From NCBI GenBank assembly GCA_028622995.1, contig JAJQJQ010000008.1, forward strand, positions 930,001-994,000: a stretch of DNA of 64,000 nt, in the 5' to 3' direction. The position numbers and the translations under genes are program-made. Below are positions 14,365-25,497 of the stretch, piece by piece. Below the pieces are notes generated by a model that saw only the letters and a program-made list of their open reading frames with translations, did no database searches and was not told the DNA's origin. Origin of the DNA: Panagrolaimus kolymaensis. Its lineage: Eukaryota; Nematoda; Chromadorea; Rhabditida; Panagrolaimidae. How positions within the stretch are numbered: the stretch's first letter is position 1; each line of letters opens with the position of its first letter.

Positions 14365-15583
14365 GATAACATTGCCACCATTAATGGGTGCTGTAAATTA
14401 AAGAAAAAGTTATTTTTTTGTCTTCCGTTGTTTACAGGTTTCGAATTGGGAAGCATCTTTAAAATGTCCTGAATTATTTGGATTTTATTTTAAATAATTT
14501 TTTTGATAACATTGCCACCATTAATGGGTGCTGTAAATTAAAGAAAAAGTTATTTTTTTGTCTTCTTTTGTTTCCAAGTTTCGAAATGGGAAGCATCTTT
14601 AAAAAGTCCTGAATTATTTGGATTTTATTTTAAATAATTTTTTTGATAACATTGCCACCATTAATGGGTGCTGTAAATTAAAGAAAAAGTTATTTTTTTG
14701 TCTTCTTTTGTTTCCAAGTTTCGAAATGGGAAGCATCTTTAAAAAGTCCTGAATTATTTGGATTTTATTTTAAATAATTTTTTTGAGAACATTGCCACCA
14801 TTAATGGGTGCTGTAAATTAAAGAAAAAGTTATTTTTTTGTCTTCTTTTGTTTCCAAGTTTCGAAATGGGAAGCATCTTTAAAAAGTCCTGAATTATTTG
14901 GATTTTATTTTAAATAATTTTTTTGATAACATTGCCACCATTAATGGGTGCTGTAAATTAAAGAAAAAGTTATTTTTTTGTCTTCTTTTGTTTCCAAGTT
15001 TCGAAATGGGAAGCATCTTTAAAAAGTCCTGAATTATTTGGATTTTATTTTAAATAATTTTTTTGAGAACATTGCCACCATTAATGGGTGCTGTAAATTA
15101 AAGAAAAAGTTATTTTTTTGTCTTCTTTTGTTTCCAAGTTTCGAAATGGGAAGCATCTTTAAAAAGTCCTGAATTATTTGGATTTTATTTTAAATAATTT
15201 TTTTGAGAACATTGCCACCATTAATGGGTGCTGTAAATTAAAGAAAAAGTTATTTTTTTGTCTTCTTTTGTTTCCAAGTTTCGAAATGGGAAGCATCTTT
15301 AAAAAGTCCTGAATTTTTTGGATTTTATTTTATATTATTTTTTTGAGAACATTGCCACCATTAATGGGTGCTGTAAATTAAAGAAAAAGTTATTTTTTTA
15401 TCTTCGTTAATTTCCAAGTTTCGAATTGGGAAGCATCTTTAAAATGTCCAGAATTTTTTGGATTTTATTTTAAATAATTTTATTGAGAACATTGCCACCA
15501 TTAACGGGTGATTTTTAATAAATATTAAACAAATATTGTATCTTCCATAATTTCCAAGTTTCGAATTGGGAAGCACCTTTATG

Positions 15584-16030
15584 TTACTCTAAAATATTGT
15601 AAAATTTACTTATATAGATAGTATTCACATATTTAAAAACTTTTTTACCACCTTCGAAATTTTGACATTTATAAAAAAACTTTTTTTTCGCCACTTTTAG
15701 CTTTAGATGCGGATGTTAAAGTTCTAATATCTTATTCGTCTGATTTTTTAAATTTTCTTTTAACTTTTTAATTCCCTATTTTTTTAAAACTATAATGATA
15801 TTACTGCGATTTAGAAAAAAACCGGACTCCTTTTTTCATGCTCTTATTTCTTCTTTTGATAAATTTTTTTATTTTTTTTTCAAAACCTCTTTTCCTTCCA
15901 TTTTATGCTTATTTTTGATTCATTAATCATTTCTTTCTCATTCGGTTTTTTATCAGTAAACATTCTTTTTATTATAACTTTTATTCTGTTACTTTTTTTT
16001 AGTTTCTTTATTTTTCTTTATCTTTTTTTT
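15584..16030. other. satellite flank / intergenic
   Basis: About 450 bp of unique A+T-rich sequence between the array and the first gene. No coding frame or repeat is evident. It ends in a long pyrimidine tract leading to an acceptor-like site at 16,035. Confidence 0.6.
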
Positions 16031-16035
16031 TCTAG
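16021..16035 (+). promoter_or_regulatory. putative trans-splice (SL) acceptor
   Basis: A pyrimidine run ending in TTTTTCTAG lies 18 bp before the ATG at 16,054. In nematodes such a site directly before the start codon usually accepts a spliced leader. It could instead be the end of an intron in the 5' UTR. Confidence 0.5.
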
Positions 16036-16053
16036 GCCGTCATTATACTAATA

Positions 16054-18608
16054 ATGGTACTACCTTTATGCTATGTTTCTGCTCGTAAAATGAAAAAGCA
16101 AATAGGTTTGTATTTTTCGTTTATTTTTTTGTTAAAAAATTATTATTTTTCAGAGCTCGGAAAACGTTCTCCACCAAAAACGATGAAGCGTGGCCCGCTA
16201 TATCAAAAGCTTGGCATAGAACCAATAAATTATCGTAAGAAAGGTTAGTTTTTTGTTTTATTTTCTAATTTAATAATAATATTTTTTAGGAAAATTTGAA
16301 CCAAGACCTGGTGGATATGAAACCCGACGCAATGGACCTGCTAGTGCATCTTCTTCTAATGGTACGTCTTTTTACCAATTAATAATATCTCTAAATTTTC
16401 CTAAATTTGTTTTACAGAACTTATTGGAGCACCATCAACTAAACGGCGAAGAAATACTATTGTAAGTCTTTCTTTTTTTTTCTTTTTCCTTGGTTTTATT
16501 TTCTTACTTTTTAGGAAGACTCAAGTGATAATGATGGCTATTACAGTGATAACAATGATTATGGAACCATCGACGAACCTATTATATCGACGCCATTACA
16601 ACGTAAACAAAAAGTAAGTTTCTTTTTTTGAACTAAAGTTTTTCCTCAAACAATAATTTGCATGAAAATAATTATGAAATTCATTTTTTTAGCGTGATAG
16701 TACTTCCAACAATGAGAATAATCATCCACTTGCTTCTTCATTTCCTACTCCTCGACGTATTCCTCCTATTCACAGATCTTTTTCATCATTAATCGCCGAT
16801 AAAATACTTGCAGAAGAAAAGGTAATTAATTTTTTCTTTTTCATGTTCTATTATTAGAATTAATTTGTTAAAATTTTTAGGAACGACAACTCAAACAACA
16901 GCGAGAAAAAATTGAAAGTGAAATGGAATATAATGAAAATGAAATCGCAGACGATGAAGAACAATTTGAAAACAATGGTATTGAAAATTCAGAGGATGAA
17001 GAAGGACAATTTTTATCTGATGAATCCGAAGACGTATGTTTATTTCTGCTTTCTACAAATAACTATTTTGGTGTATTCAAAGTTCGAACATGCAAAACAT
17101 CATAACTTTTACATTCCTTACAATTCTTTTTTAGGATGATATTGTCATTGATAATGATTTCAATGGACAAGGTGATTGTAAATTAAGCAGATCTTCATCT
17201 TCAAGTGAATCATCATCAACTAATCCATTCCCTTCTGGAAGCGATTCATCAAGTGGAACTCTCCATAGTGAAGTAGGTTTTAATAATTTACTTTGAGTGT
17301 TTATTAAAACTTTTTTAGGGCAGTGTATTCCATTGTGACAAATTTCATGAAAGAGCTCCAGAATTTCGCAATATTGAATTAGTTACCAAACCTTCATTTA
17401 ATAAAGTAAGGCTTTTTTTCTTAATAAATTTCTTCATTTACTTCCCATTTCAGGACGATGATGAACAAAGTGAATTAAGTGGATATTCAATGACGGACGA
17501 GGAATCTCTCGATGCTTTATCGGAATTTAGTGATTTTGATTATCAACATGTAAGTATAAAATATGTGAATTGCAAAGTACCATATAAGATTTTCTTTTTT
17601 CAGGCTAAAAAGTATTATGGAGCAGATATCGAAAATATTACTCGCAAACAATATATGAGAATTTCTAGTACTTTGATTCGATATGTACGAACTTATTGGT
17701 ATGTACTTTAAACTTTTTTCTCTTTTAAATATTTTATGACTCATTTTCAGGTCAAAAGTAAAGGAATTGAATGATAAACGAAATGAAATGATTTATGTTC
17801 TCAACAAACAACTAAAGAAATCTCGAAGCTTTTCAAATACGGATGTGATATACTTTAATATTAGAATCGATGCAATTCAATCAAATCTCAATTTACTTGC
17901 TCCAGCAATCACCAAATTCCAAGCTCGATTTGTAAAAGATTCAAAACAAAAGCTTGTTATATTCAATGGTCATAAATATGCTCTTGTTCGTTTAAGGCCA
18001 GAATTGTTTAGCTGTCCATATGCTAATGATCCAAATGATTTAGGCTTTGGTCCTCATTATGGCTGCAAAGGTTCTTTGTATCTTGATGAAAAAGGTTTTC
18101 TTCAACCCATGAGTTTTGTTCAGCATCATCATGAAGCTGTTAAAGAGGTAAGATAAAGCTTAAAAATTGTATACTTAATATCCATAAAAAAATTTAGCTC
18201 GGAAAATTTCCTGAAGAGCCAACACCTGAACTTGCAAATCTTTGGAAATTAACTCATGAAGGCGATGAACCTGGAAATCGTGAGAAAATGAACAAATTTC
18301 TAGAAGAAAAGTTAAAAGAAGCTTCGGAATTCAGGTTAGTAATTTCAAGGAATTTTAAAAATATTTTAAAATAAAAAATTTTTAGTTTTGCCATCAGAGA
18401 AGTCAAAACTCATATTGACAATATTCGAGAATTTTTGAATCGATTGGAATCATTAAATGCTGCAGAACTTATTGAAGGTAAAATTCAACATATTATTTTA
18501 TTATATTGGAATTTTTTAGCTGATGCAATGTATTTACGAACATCTATTGAATGGATCAAGTTAATTATGCTTCATGTTAAAATAGTCAATGTTCCACCTA
18601 CATTTTAA
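16054..18608 (+). CDS. acidic serine-rich protein of unknown function, 15 exons
   Basis: Exons: 16054-16105, 16154-16243, 16290-16361, 16418-16461, 16515-16613, 16693-16821, 16881-17033, 17135-17272, 17319-17405, 17454-17549, 17604-17698, 17751-18147, 18198-18334, 18386-18477, 18520-18608. All junctions are GT-AG and keep frame, giving 589 residues. The first half is low complexity: basic KRRRNT near residue 83, then long Glu/Asp/Ser stretches and a predicted coiled segment (ERQLKQQREKIESEMEYN). The C-terminal 260 residues look folded, mainly helical, with a short cysteine pair in SCPYAND...YGCKG and a conserved-looking LGFGPHYG. There is no signal peptide and no membrane segment, so a nuclear or cytoplasmic place is likely. 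I do not recognise the family; a chromatin or RNA-processing factor would fit the composition, but that is a guess. Confidence 0.85.
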
Positions 18609-18737
18609 TTAAATCAAATGAAAGCACCTTTTTAGTTATAATATTACTTTGTTGTATTTGTTATTTGATCCTTTTTGTTTGTTTCTTATTTAATAATATT
18701 TATAAACCAAGGTAACAAATAAATCTTAATATAAAGT

Positions 18738-18949
18738 GTGATGCCCTGGAGTTCGGTATCACAATTGAGAAGCGTTGAGATAAATATATTATTTATTGAT
18801 AACAAAATGCTGAAACAGCAACAGAACAATATTAAAGAACTTGCATCAAAAGCAAGCAAACAAACAACAATCAAATGATGCTGCACGTTAGAAATAGTCG
18901 GTGCAAGACCTAGCGTCATTTGAATCTCATGTGTGTGCAGAGGCATCAC
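18738..18949. mobile_element. 212-bp MITE with 7-bp target duplication
   Basis: The ends are GTGATGCC (18,738) and GGCATCAC (18,949), an 8-bp perfect terminal inverted repeat, with near-matching bases beyond it. The element is flanked by direct repeats ATAAAGT at 18,731-18,737 and 18,950-18,956. An inner hairpin has arms TCAAATGATGCT and AGCGTCATTTGA (one mismatch). There is no transposase frame. A 7-8 bp duplication points to a hAT-like mobiliser, which is inference. Confidence 0.75.
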
Positions 18950-18956
18950 ATAAAGT

Positions 18957-19980
18957 GAAAAAATTTGTATTGCTCTAAAAGTTGATTGTTATCCATCAAA
19001 AACAAAAGTTCTTGCTTTTTGTTTATCTTTTAACTTTTGTTCAATTTTATGTTATTTGTTTTGTGTAAATAAATATTTTATAAACTGTTTATTCTTTATT
19101 TTACTTGAAAGCATTCGATATAATTAAGGCATTTTTTAACAGCATCAGCGAGTAAGAAAAAAGTATCGCATTCGATCGATTTTGAATCTCGATCGCAGGA
19201 AACTTTGTGAAGTTAAACTTTTTGATGGTTATTATTTTTGGGAATGCTATAATTTCCTGTTCAATCATTTTTTTTTCCAATGATTGCGTCGTTTATAAAA
19301 CTTTCTCTTTGCTTTTAACATTGGTTATTTAATTATAATTCCATGAAATTTCAAAGTAAGGATTGAGTCTCAAGAGAAATGAGCTTCTTTATCTTGCTTT
19401 TCGTTTTTCTCATAGCAAGTTAAAGTTGCTTTATCGATTAATGATTGAAGATGTAAAAAATGAAGCTGGATTTTAAGTTTCCGCGATGTTTAGGTATATA
19501 CAAAATAAACGTTAAAAGCTTTTTCGATGAAAGTTGTCTTTTGAAAACATAGGCATTTGTTGATATTCTAGAAATATGGTGGTCAATTTTTTCATGGATG
19601 AATGATTATCACACGTGATTTACCCGCTTTTCATTTATCATTTATTAAATTAAACCGATTTTCAATTCACTTTCTAACGTGCTTCATTGGTTGTGCATAG
19701 GCTGCTGTATCATCGTCCATAGATGAAAGATGTTTCAATAGTTTTGGCACGGTTGTTTGACTTTTTAATGATCGGTGATATTTTTCTTTTATTTGACGAC
19801 ATCCGAGGATAACTATATTCAGACTGAAACATAAAAATGTAAGATATGTTTATGCTTGCAAAAAAAGGTGTTAACGCCACATCATCATCGCACGCTTCGA
19901 TAGAGATGTTAAAAAACTAAAGTTGTCGTACCTCCAAAACCGCTCACATAATTTGATAGAAAAGTAACACAAAGTTTGTA
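18957..19980. other. non-coding stretch
   Basis: About 1 kb without a supported gene. AATAAA-type signals near 19,067 could serve the upstream gene. Around 19,166-19,196 an imperfect palindrome (CGATCG ... CGATCG) is present. Nothing else stands out. Confidence 0.5.
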
Positions 19981-19984
19981 TATG

Positions 19985-21900
19985 AAATCCTTTATTTCAA
20001 ACACAAAATATCACATACAAAAACAAAGAAACAAATACAACAACAAAAAACAATACTAAACAAAGACAGAGCAAAATCAAAAAAAAACATGAAACAAAGA
20101 TGAAACAAATACAGATTCACTAATGATTAGTCAACCCATTAAAGGACCCAACAAGTAATGCCCTCCTTCTCTTCACTCATATATTTGTTGTAAGCATGTT
20201 ATAAACAACCACTGCCAAAAATCGAAAGTAAAAGAAAATAATATGAAAACCATTAAAAAGTGATTTTGTTTCTTTCACCAAAAGATTTATAAGACTTATG
20301 CCATTATCAATAAAATGAAAGAGGCTAAAAGAGTACTAACCAAAATGACTAAAACTTTAGAAGTGGAAAAGAAGAAATGTATCGACAATGTCAAGCGAAT
20401 CGTAAAAGATTAAAAGAAGTCTCAAAGAAGATTGTTACTTTTACTATGGACTAAAAAGGATGCTCAAAAGCAGAGTAAAAAAAGAGAGACAAAAATACCA
20501 ACAAGGAAAAGAAACGTCGGTTATGGGCAAAGAAAAGATATCAAAAACATAAATACGGATTTAGCTCAACAAAGTCTTTTGAAACTTAAACAAGAAAAAT
20601 AAACATACCCTTGCACATTGACATTTCTAAACAAGCATTTATTCACCCATCATTATTACTTTTTTCATTATTTTTTTTACAACATAAACAACAAATTTGA
20701 TATATTTGAAGTTTCATACTTCATATTCCATTGATTGCTTTTCTTTTTCATCATCATTTCAACAACACTTTTTTCAATTTATCCATCATTTGTCACTTCA
20801 TCTTTGCATTAACTTACATTTACAAATAAAACAAAACCTTAGTTAATGATATAAAAAAAGAATAAATAAGTTGCGGACATTAGGCACATGTATGATAGCA
20901 AAACTCATTAAAGGCAAAAACACTAGGTTCAAGGTGGTTTGTTACTCTTCAAAAACGCAAAAAAAGGATCATCAAATAAACGGAAAGCAAATAAAAAAAT
21001 GTTATAAAAGTTGTGAAAACATTATGCTATCAAAGTATGCAGATAAAATGTGTGTCATTTCGTAACAATGATGCTTTTAAGCCACACAAGAATATGCTAT
21101 AAATAGTCAAAAATGTATCTCGGAGGATAAAATGGATTAAATTCTTTATTATGCGATAAAAGAGGTACAAACAAAGCAAACATGGGTAAAGAGAAATTAT
21201 GTTAATAATAATGTTGAGAAAAGACAATGAAGCTAAAGGAAAAGTATTGTTTTATCTATTGTAATAAAGCATGTTCTAATAATGACTAAAAATGATTGAT
21301 CCGCCTTAATAAACACATGCATCCACAAAATGTCAAAGAAAAACAAAGACAAAAGAGAAAGAAATATTTATTTATTTGTTTCACAAAAACATAATACAAA
21401 AGATAAAAAGCTTAGCGAACACGAGAAGTAAAACGCGGATATCTCAAACTAAAGCTACCTATGCTGCTTGATGTCTCATTGTTGCATCTCTTAGAATCGA
21501 AAATAAAAAAGTAACATCAAATTGATGAAAATTATCGAAAAAAAATTTTGCGAAGCAGAGGATTTCGTCTGCTTGAAACAAAAAAAAATGAAGCAGCTGA
21601 GTGTTTCGCTTGCTATATACTGTATACATATTTCGCTGTAACGCCCTAAGGGGTTTAGAAATGAACATTTTTTTTAGTTGATGATCGCAAGATTTGTTTC
21701 GAATGTAAAAATAGCCATTATAAAATTGATATAAAATATTACTTTTGCTCAAAAAGTGTTACTAAAATCCAGGTTGAATAAAACAATTTTCGGAATCTAA
21801 CCACGTTTTATTGTTTCATCAAGAAAAAGCTGAAATAATGTTTTTTAGGTGGAAAAAGAGCAAAAAGACCATCGAATTTATGGATCCCATGTTTGGATAA
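19985..21900 (-). repeat. dispersed repeat family R, copy R1 (inverted)
   Basis: Read on the minus strand, this stretch aligns in blocks with plus-strand sequence downstream. 21,900-21,790 matches 30,845-30,905 plus 31,903-31,970. 21,780-21,470 matches 36,230-36,560. 21,330-21,020 matches 36,990-37,330. 21,120-20,870 matches 34,195-34,450. 20,230-20,110 matches 35,660-35,780. Shared words include tttcaagcagacgaaatcct and atttatagc. Identity is imperfect, so the copies are old. The stretch at 20,300-20,600 is lysine-rich with stops and may be a decayed coding relic. No intact gene is seen. Confidence 0.75.
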
Positions 21901-22267
21901 AATTTAGTATTTTTGTTTTCGTAATGCAAAGAGGATGCCATTGATGTTAGCCTATAAAAATAACTTGAATCAGCAGCGCAAAACTTAAAGACATAAAACC
22001 GCATATTAAAAGCATTGATTGGATGGTCATGCCAAATGTAAGCTAATAATACCATTGTTATAACCTTCTACGGATATGCATACTCTGCTTTCAATAATGT
22101 TATTAGCTTTCCATAAATAATTTTCAAAACGAATTAGAAATTTTCTCAAAAGTTTTTTTTGAATTGTTAGAAAATTATTACGCTTTATTGAACGAAAACA
22201 AATATTACAAAAATCACACATTAATTATTGAAAGCAAACAACAACAAAAAACAATAGAATAAAAAGA
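21901..22267. other. intergenic, kinase 3' flank
   Basis: About 370 bp of A+T-rich sequence between repeat R1 and the kinase stop codon. A minus-strand AATAAA-like signal could lie in the 22,200-22,260 region; otherwise nothing is seen. Confidence 0.45.
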
Positions 22268-23852
22268 TTAATGACAAAAATTTTTATAATATGAAGATTC
22301 TTCTTTTTCTTTGCTATCATTTCGCATTCTCTTTTGAGGTCCATTTTCCATCGCGATCATTCGATTCTTTCTTTTTCGAGAAACTAAATTTTTTTGAACA
22401 AACTTCACAGGACTCCCCATTTGAGCTTTCAAGTAATCAATTGTTGGAATTCGTATTGAAGTTTTTTGAAGTTCTTCACTTGCATCAAAATCCAAAACAG
22501 CTAAACTTTTATCAGGATTGCTTAATTTCAATCGAGCAATGCCAGGTACAAAAGATGGAATCGAAGAAACATCTTTGAAAAAAACGTGTTTACTTACTTC
22601 AGCTTTTCTCTTTGATGGTTCAATTTTCATTAAATCATGAACAAGTTTATCAGCACTTTCATTTCCAGTTTTAATCGTTTTTGCGAGTAATGGACCAATC
22701 AAAGGAAGAGCATGTCGAAAAACAAATTCTTGTGTTATCAAGTGAGTTACAACAACACCATATGACCATAAATCAGAAGATAAACCAGCTTTCTTCTTTC
22801 TTGCGACTTCAGGAGCTTGATATCCAATCGAACCTATAGGTAGTGGTTGTTGTTTTTCTTTTTTATCATATTCAACCAATCGAGAATTATTAAAATCCAA
22901 AAGTTTAACATGGCCATCGTGAGTCAAAGCAATATTATCAGTTTTGAGATCGCTGAAAAAAATGCAATTTAGTGAACTAATATTAAAATTAAACTCACCC
23001 ATGTGTTAATTTGTTTTTATGAAGAAATTCCAGACCACGTGCAATTTGCCATAGAATAGTTCGTTTTGCTTCAAATGAAATTTCTGATTTATCATCAAAT
23101 AAATGTAAGTACAGCGTTCCACCTCTAACATATTCTGTTATAATACACCATTCCATTAAAAACGTATAACCACTATAAATCAGCTTTGGAATAAATTCAG
23201 AACCTTCGCCGTCGAGAGAGAGAACACGAACTTCAGCTTCAATATCTTCTACGGTTGCTTCATCTTTATAAATTTTTTCAACAAAAAGTGCTGATCTTCT
23301 TCCATCAATTTCAGTGTCCCATACTTTTCCATATCTTCCACTGGCAATAAACTGTCTTCTCGGACCTCTGGCGATAAAGATGATGGCTTTGTTAATAATC
23401 GTTTGACTAAAAAATAAAAATATTTAAAAAATATAAACTAAGCTATGAATGAAAAGAAGAAAATGTTCTTTGTTTATTAATAGGTATAAAAATAAATCAT
23501 TTGTTTAAATAAAATATGGCTCGTAGCCTTCCATTCGGAATTAGTTTTTGAAAAGAGGATTAAACAAAAAATATAGCTTAAATTAAAATGAAGTAAATTT
23601 CATTTGATTTTTATTCTGATAATTTGCAGCTTTTTAGTGCTTCAGAAAAATAAACGTCACTTACTAATTTCAAAAAAAAATTTTAACTTTTAAAAATTTT
23701 TCACACTTTTTTTTAGATTTTTGTAAATAAAATTAAAACTTATTCTAAGAGCAATGAAAAATGACTTACTTGTTATTTAGATTTAAAGGCGTTACACATA
23801 TCCACCATTTGTTTTTATAAATTTTAAAAATTTTGGACGGAAGATTCTTCAT
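22268..23852 (-). CDS. divergent protein kinase (HGD loop, DFN motif)
   Basis: Three exons on the minus strand: 23852-23770, 23406-22999, 22952-22268, all GT-AG, 391 residues. Kinase marks in order: a glycine loop ASGRYGKVW (about residue 49), a candidate ATP-binding Lys in FVEKIY, a candidate helix-C Glu in IEAEVRVL, hinge TEYVRGGTL, catalytic loop HGDLKTDN (in place of HRD), activation segment LLDFNNS (in place of DFG), and YQAPEV in place of APE. The N-terminus is short and lacks a signal peptide; the C-terminal 100 residues are basic (SRKRKNRMIA, KRMRND), consistent with nuclear import. The Asp of both HxD and DFx is kept, so activity is possible, but the missing Arg makes it a non-RD kinase. 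Subfamily unknown; a nematode-specific lineage is likely. Confidence 0.88.
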
Positions 23853-25497
23853 TGATTTCAAAAATATAAAAGCAAACTCGATGATTTCAATGAAGAAAAT
23901 GGTTATAAAATTTTAGTGGAATTTTTCGCTGGAAACAAGATAAAAAATAATTTGCATAAAGTAATAATTCTCGTATTTTTAATTGTCCTTTCAAACGGCC
24001 TATTAAGAAAATTACCCAAATGTGAGGCAAAAATTAGAACATAAAAATGATTAAGCCTGATATTCAATAATAGGGTTAAAAATAATGATATTTTGTTATA
24101 CAGTTTAGAGAAGATACTCCAAGCAAACCTCTTATTATCTTCTTTAATAGTCCAAAAATTTTAATTTTTATCAAGTTTAAAAATATTCTTTACAAAAAGT
24201 TTTTTTTCATGACTAAAATTATCTGTTATAATAATGATCATCAAATGTCAAACAAAAAATGAAAACAAAATGGAAAATAATTCCGAAAGTTATTAGAAAT
24301 AAAGCAATTTATTGCTCAAAAGGCTTTTTAATGTTGAAAAATAATGCAAGCAACAGGATCTTGATATTCTCAGGCATGTGCAACAATCATTAGAAAACTG
24401 TCGAAACCATGGTTTCTCCATCAATGTAAAACTAAATAGTTTTATCAAACTTTATTTTTTAGCAAACCGAAAAAAAGAAGATTACTCACAATTTTCTTCT
24501 CCATTACTTACAAAATTTATGCGATTAAACAATATTGAAATCAAACAAATTAAAATGGAAAGATTATAATCGCTCGAAAGAAGCTAAAAAAAAATTAGTC
24601 TAAACTTTGTTAAATTTGCATCCAAAATCAATAAATGTATGTGGGAAAGCCAGCCTTTTTTGAGAATAAAAAGATGAAGAAAAAAATAAATAGAAAAAGG
24701 TTTAAAAAAATCCATCAACTGGCATAAGGCTTCCTCAGGGCGCGATGAAAGAAGTCCTTCATATGAAACAAAATCAAAAAAGGTTAATTATCACATAAAA
24801 AACATATTTTATTTATTTTTGTCGATCCAAGCTTACACAAAAAATACATGAGATCAAACCTTCCGTAAAAGGTGATATTTTAAAATTTTGCATAAAACTC
24901 TTCAAAAAGTTTTATGATATCGAAGAGTTCTTTGAAAAACAAAGCAATAGTGTTACCACAAACAAAGTTAATATTCATGCGTAAAATTGAACTTTATGCT
25001 TTAGATGGATGCTATCATAGCTAATACTAACATTTAATTTGAAAAAATAATGAGGTTGTTTGATAGCTAATTAGCACTTGTTTGTATTCATTAATGTCTC
25101 AGTCAAGCATTTCAACACGAGTAATAAAAAATAAAGGTTTTTAAAACAATTCATTTTTGAAAAATCAACCTCCAGTTGAAATGAAAAGGAAAAAAAGGGA
25201 AAAATTGTTCATTGAAAAATCTGCTCACAAAAAAGCAAACAAATCTTATACAAAACTATTCCTCTTGCTTGTTTTTGGACTTTGATTATTACATGTTAGT
25301 GAAGCAACTTTTTCTTGATTTGTAAAGTGAGTTTGTTATAAATAATATTTTTTATTTAAGAATCAATGTTATAAATTATAGCTGGTAAAAATATAAATGA
25401 ATAAACATCAGCTTTTAATCACATAAATTATTATTAAGTTTTCACAAAATCACACCCATATACTTTCTTTTTCATACTCCATTTCTTCCAAATACAT
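23853..25497. other. intergenic between kinase and PDZ genes
   Basis: About 1.6 kb, strongly A+T-rich. The only longer frame (near 24,378-24,569) shows no codon bias or recognisable motif and I do not call it. A stretch near 24,820-24,960 resembles 27,600-27,730 in scattered words and may be an old repeat. Confidence 0.4.

Larger units (their letters stand above)
1..15583. repeat. 140-bp satellite array, about 111 monomers
   Basis: A head-to-tail tandem array with a 140-bp period: for example the word tctttaaaaagtcctgaatt recurs at 41, 181, 321 and 461. The array runs off the left window edge and decays after about 15,390, ending near 15,583. Every monomer holds the 10-bp palindrome CCATTAATGG and a TTCGAA or TTCGTA-type site. 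Two kinds of half-monomer alternate: type A (gctgtaaattaaagaaaaag) and type B (gatttttaataaagattaaa). Type B is frequent before about 6.5 kb, nearly absent in 6.6-13.5 kb, then reappears once. From about 4.85 kb to 15.4 kb I see no length change between monomers. The small open frames inside are periodic artefacts, not genes. Confidence 0.98.

Noticed and set aside
1..15583. A CENP-B box in the satellite (TTCG....A..CGGG)
   Set aside because: TTTCGAATTGGG is only superficially similar; the required A and CGGG positions do not match.
18686..18949. Minus-strand frame with words like those of the upstream gene (IQMTLGLAP, VQHH)
   Set aside because: It lies across the MITE and its flank; the resemblance is short, in another frame, and explained by the MITE hairpin.
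24378..24569. 63-codon frame between kinase and PDZ genes
   Set aside because: No motif, no splice partners, composition of the A+T background.
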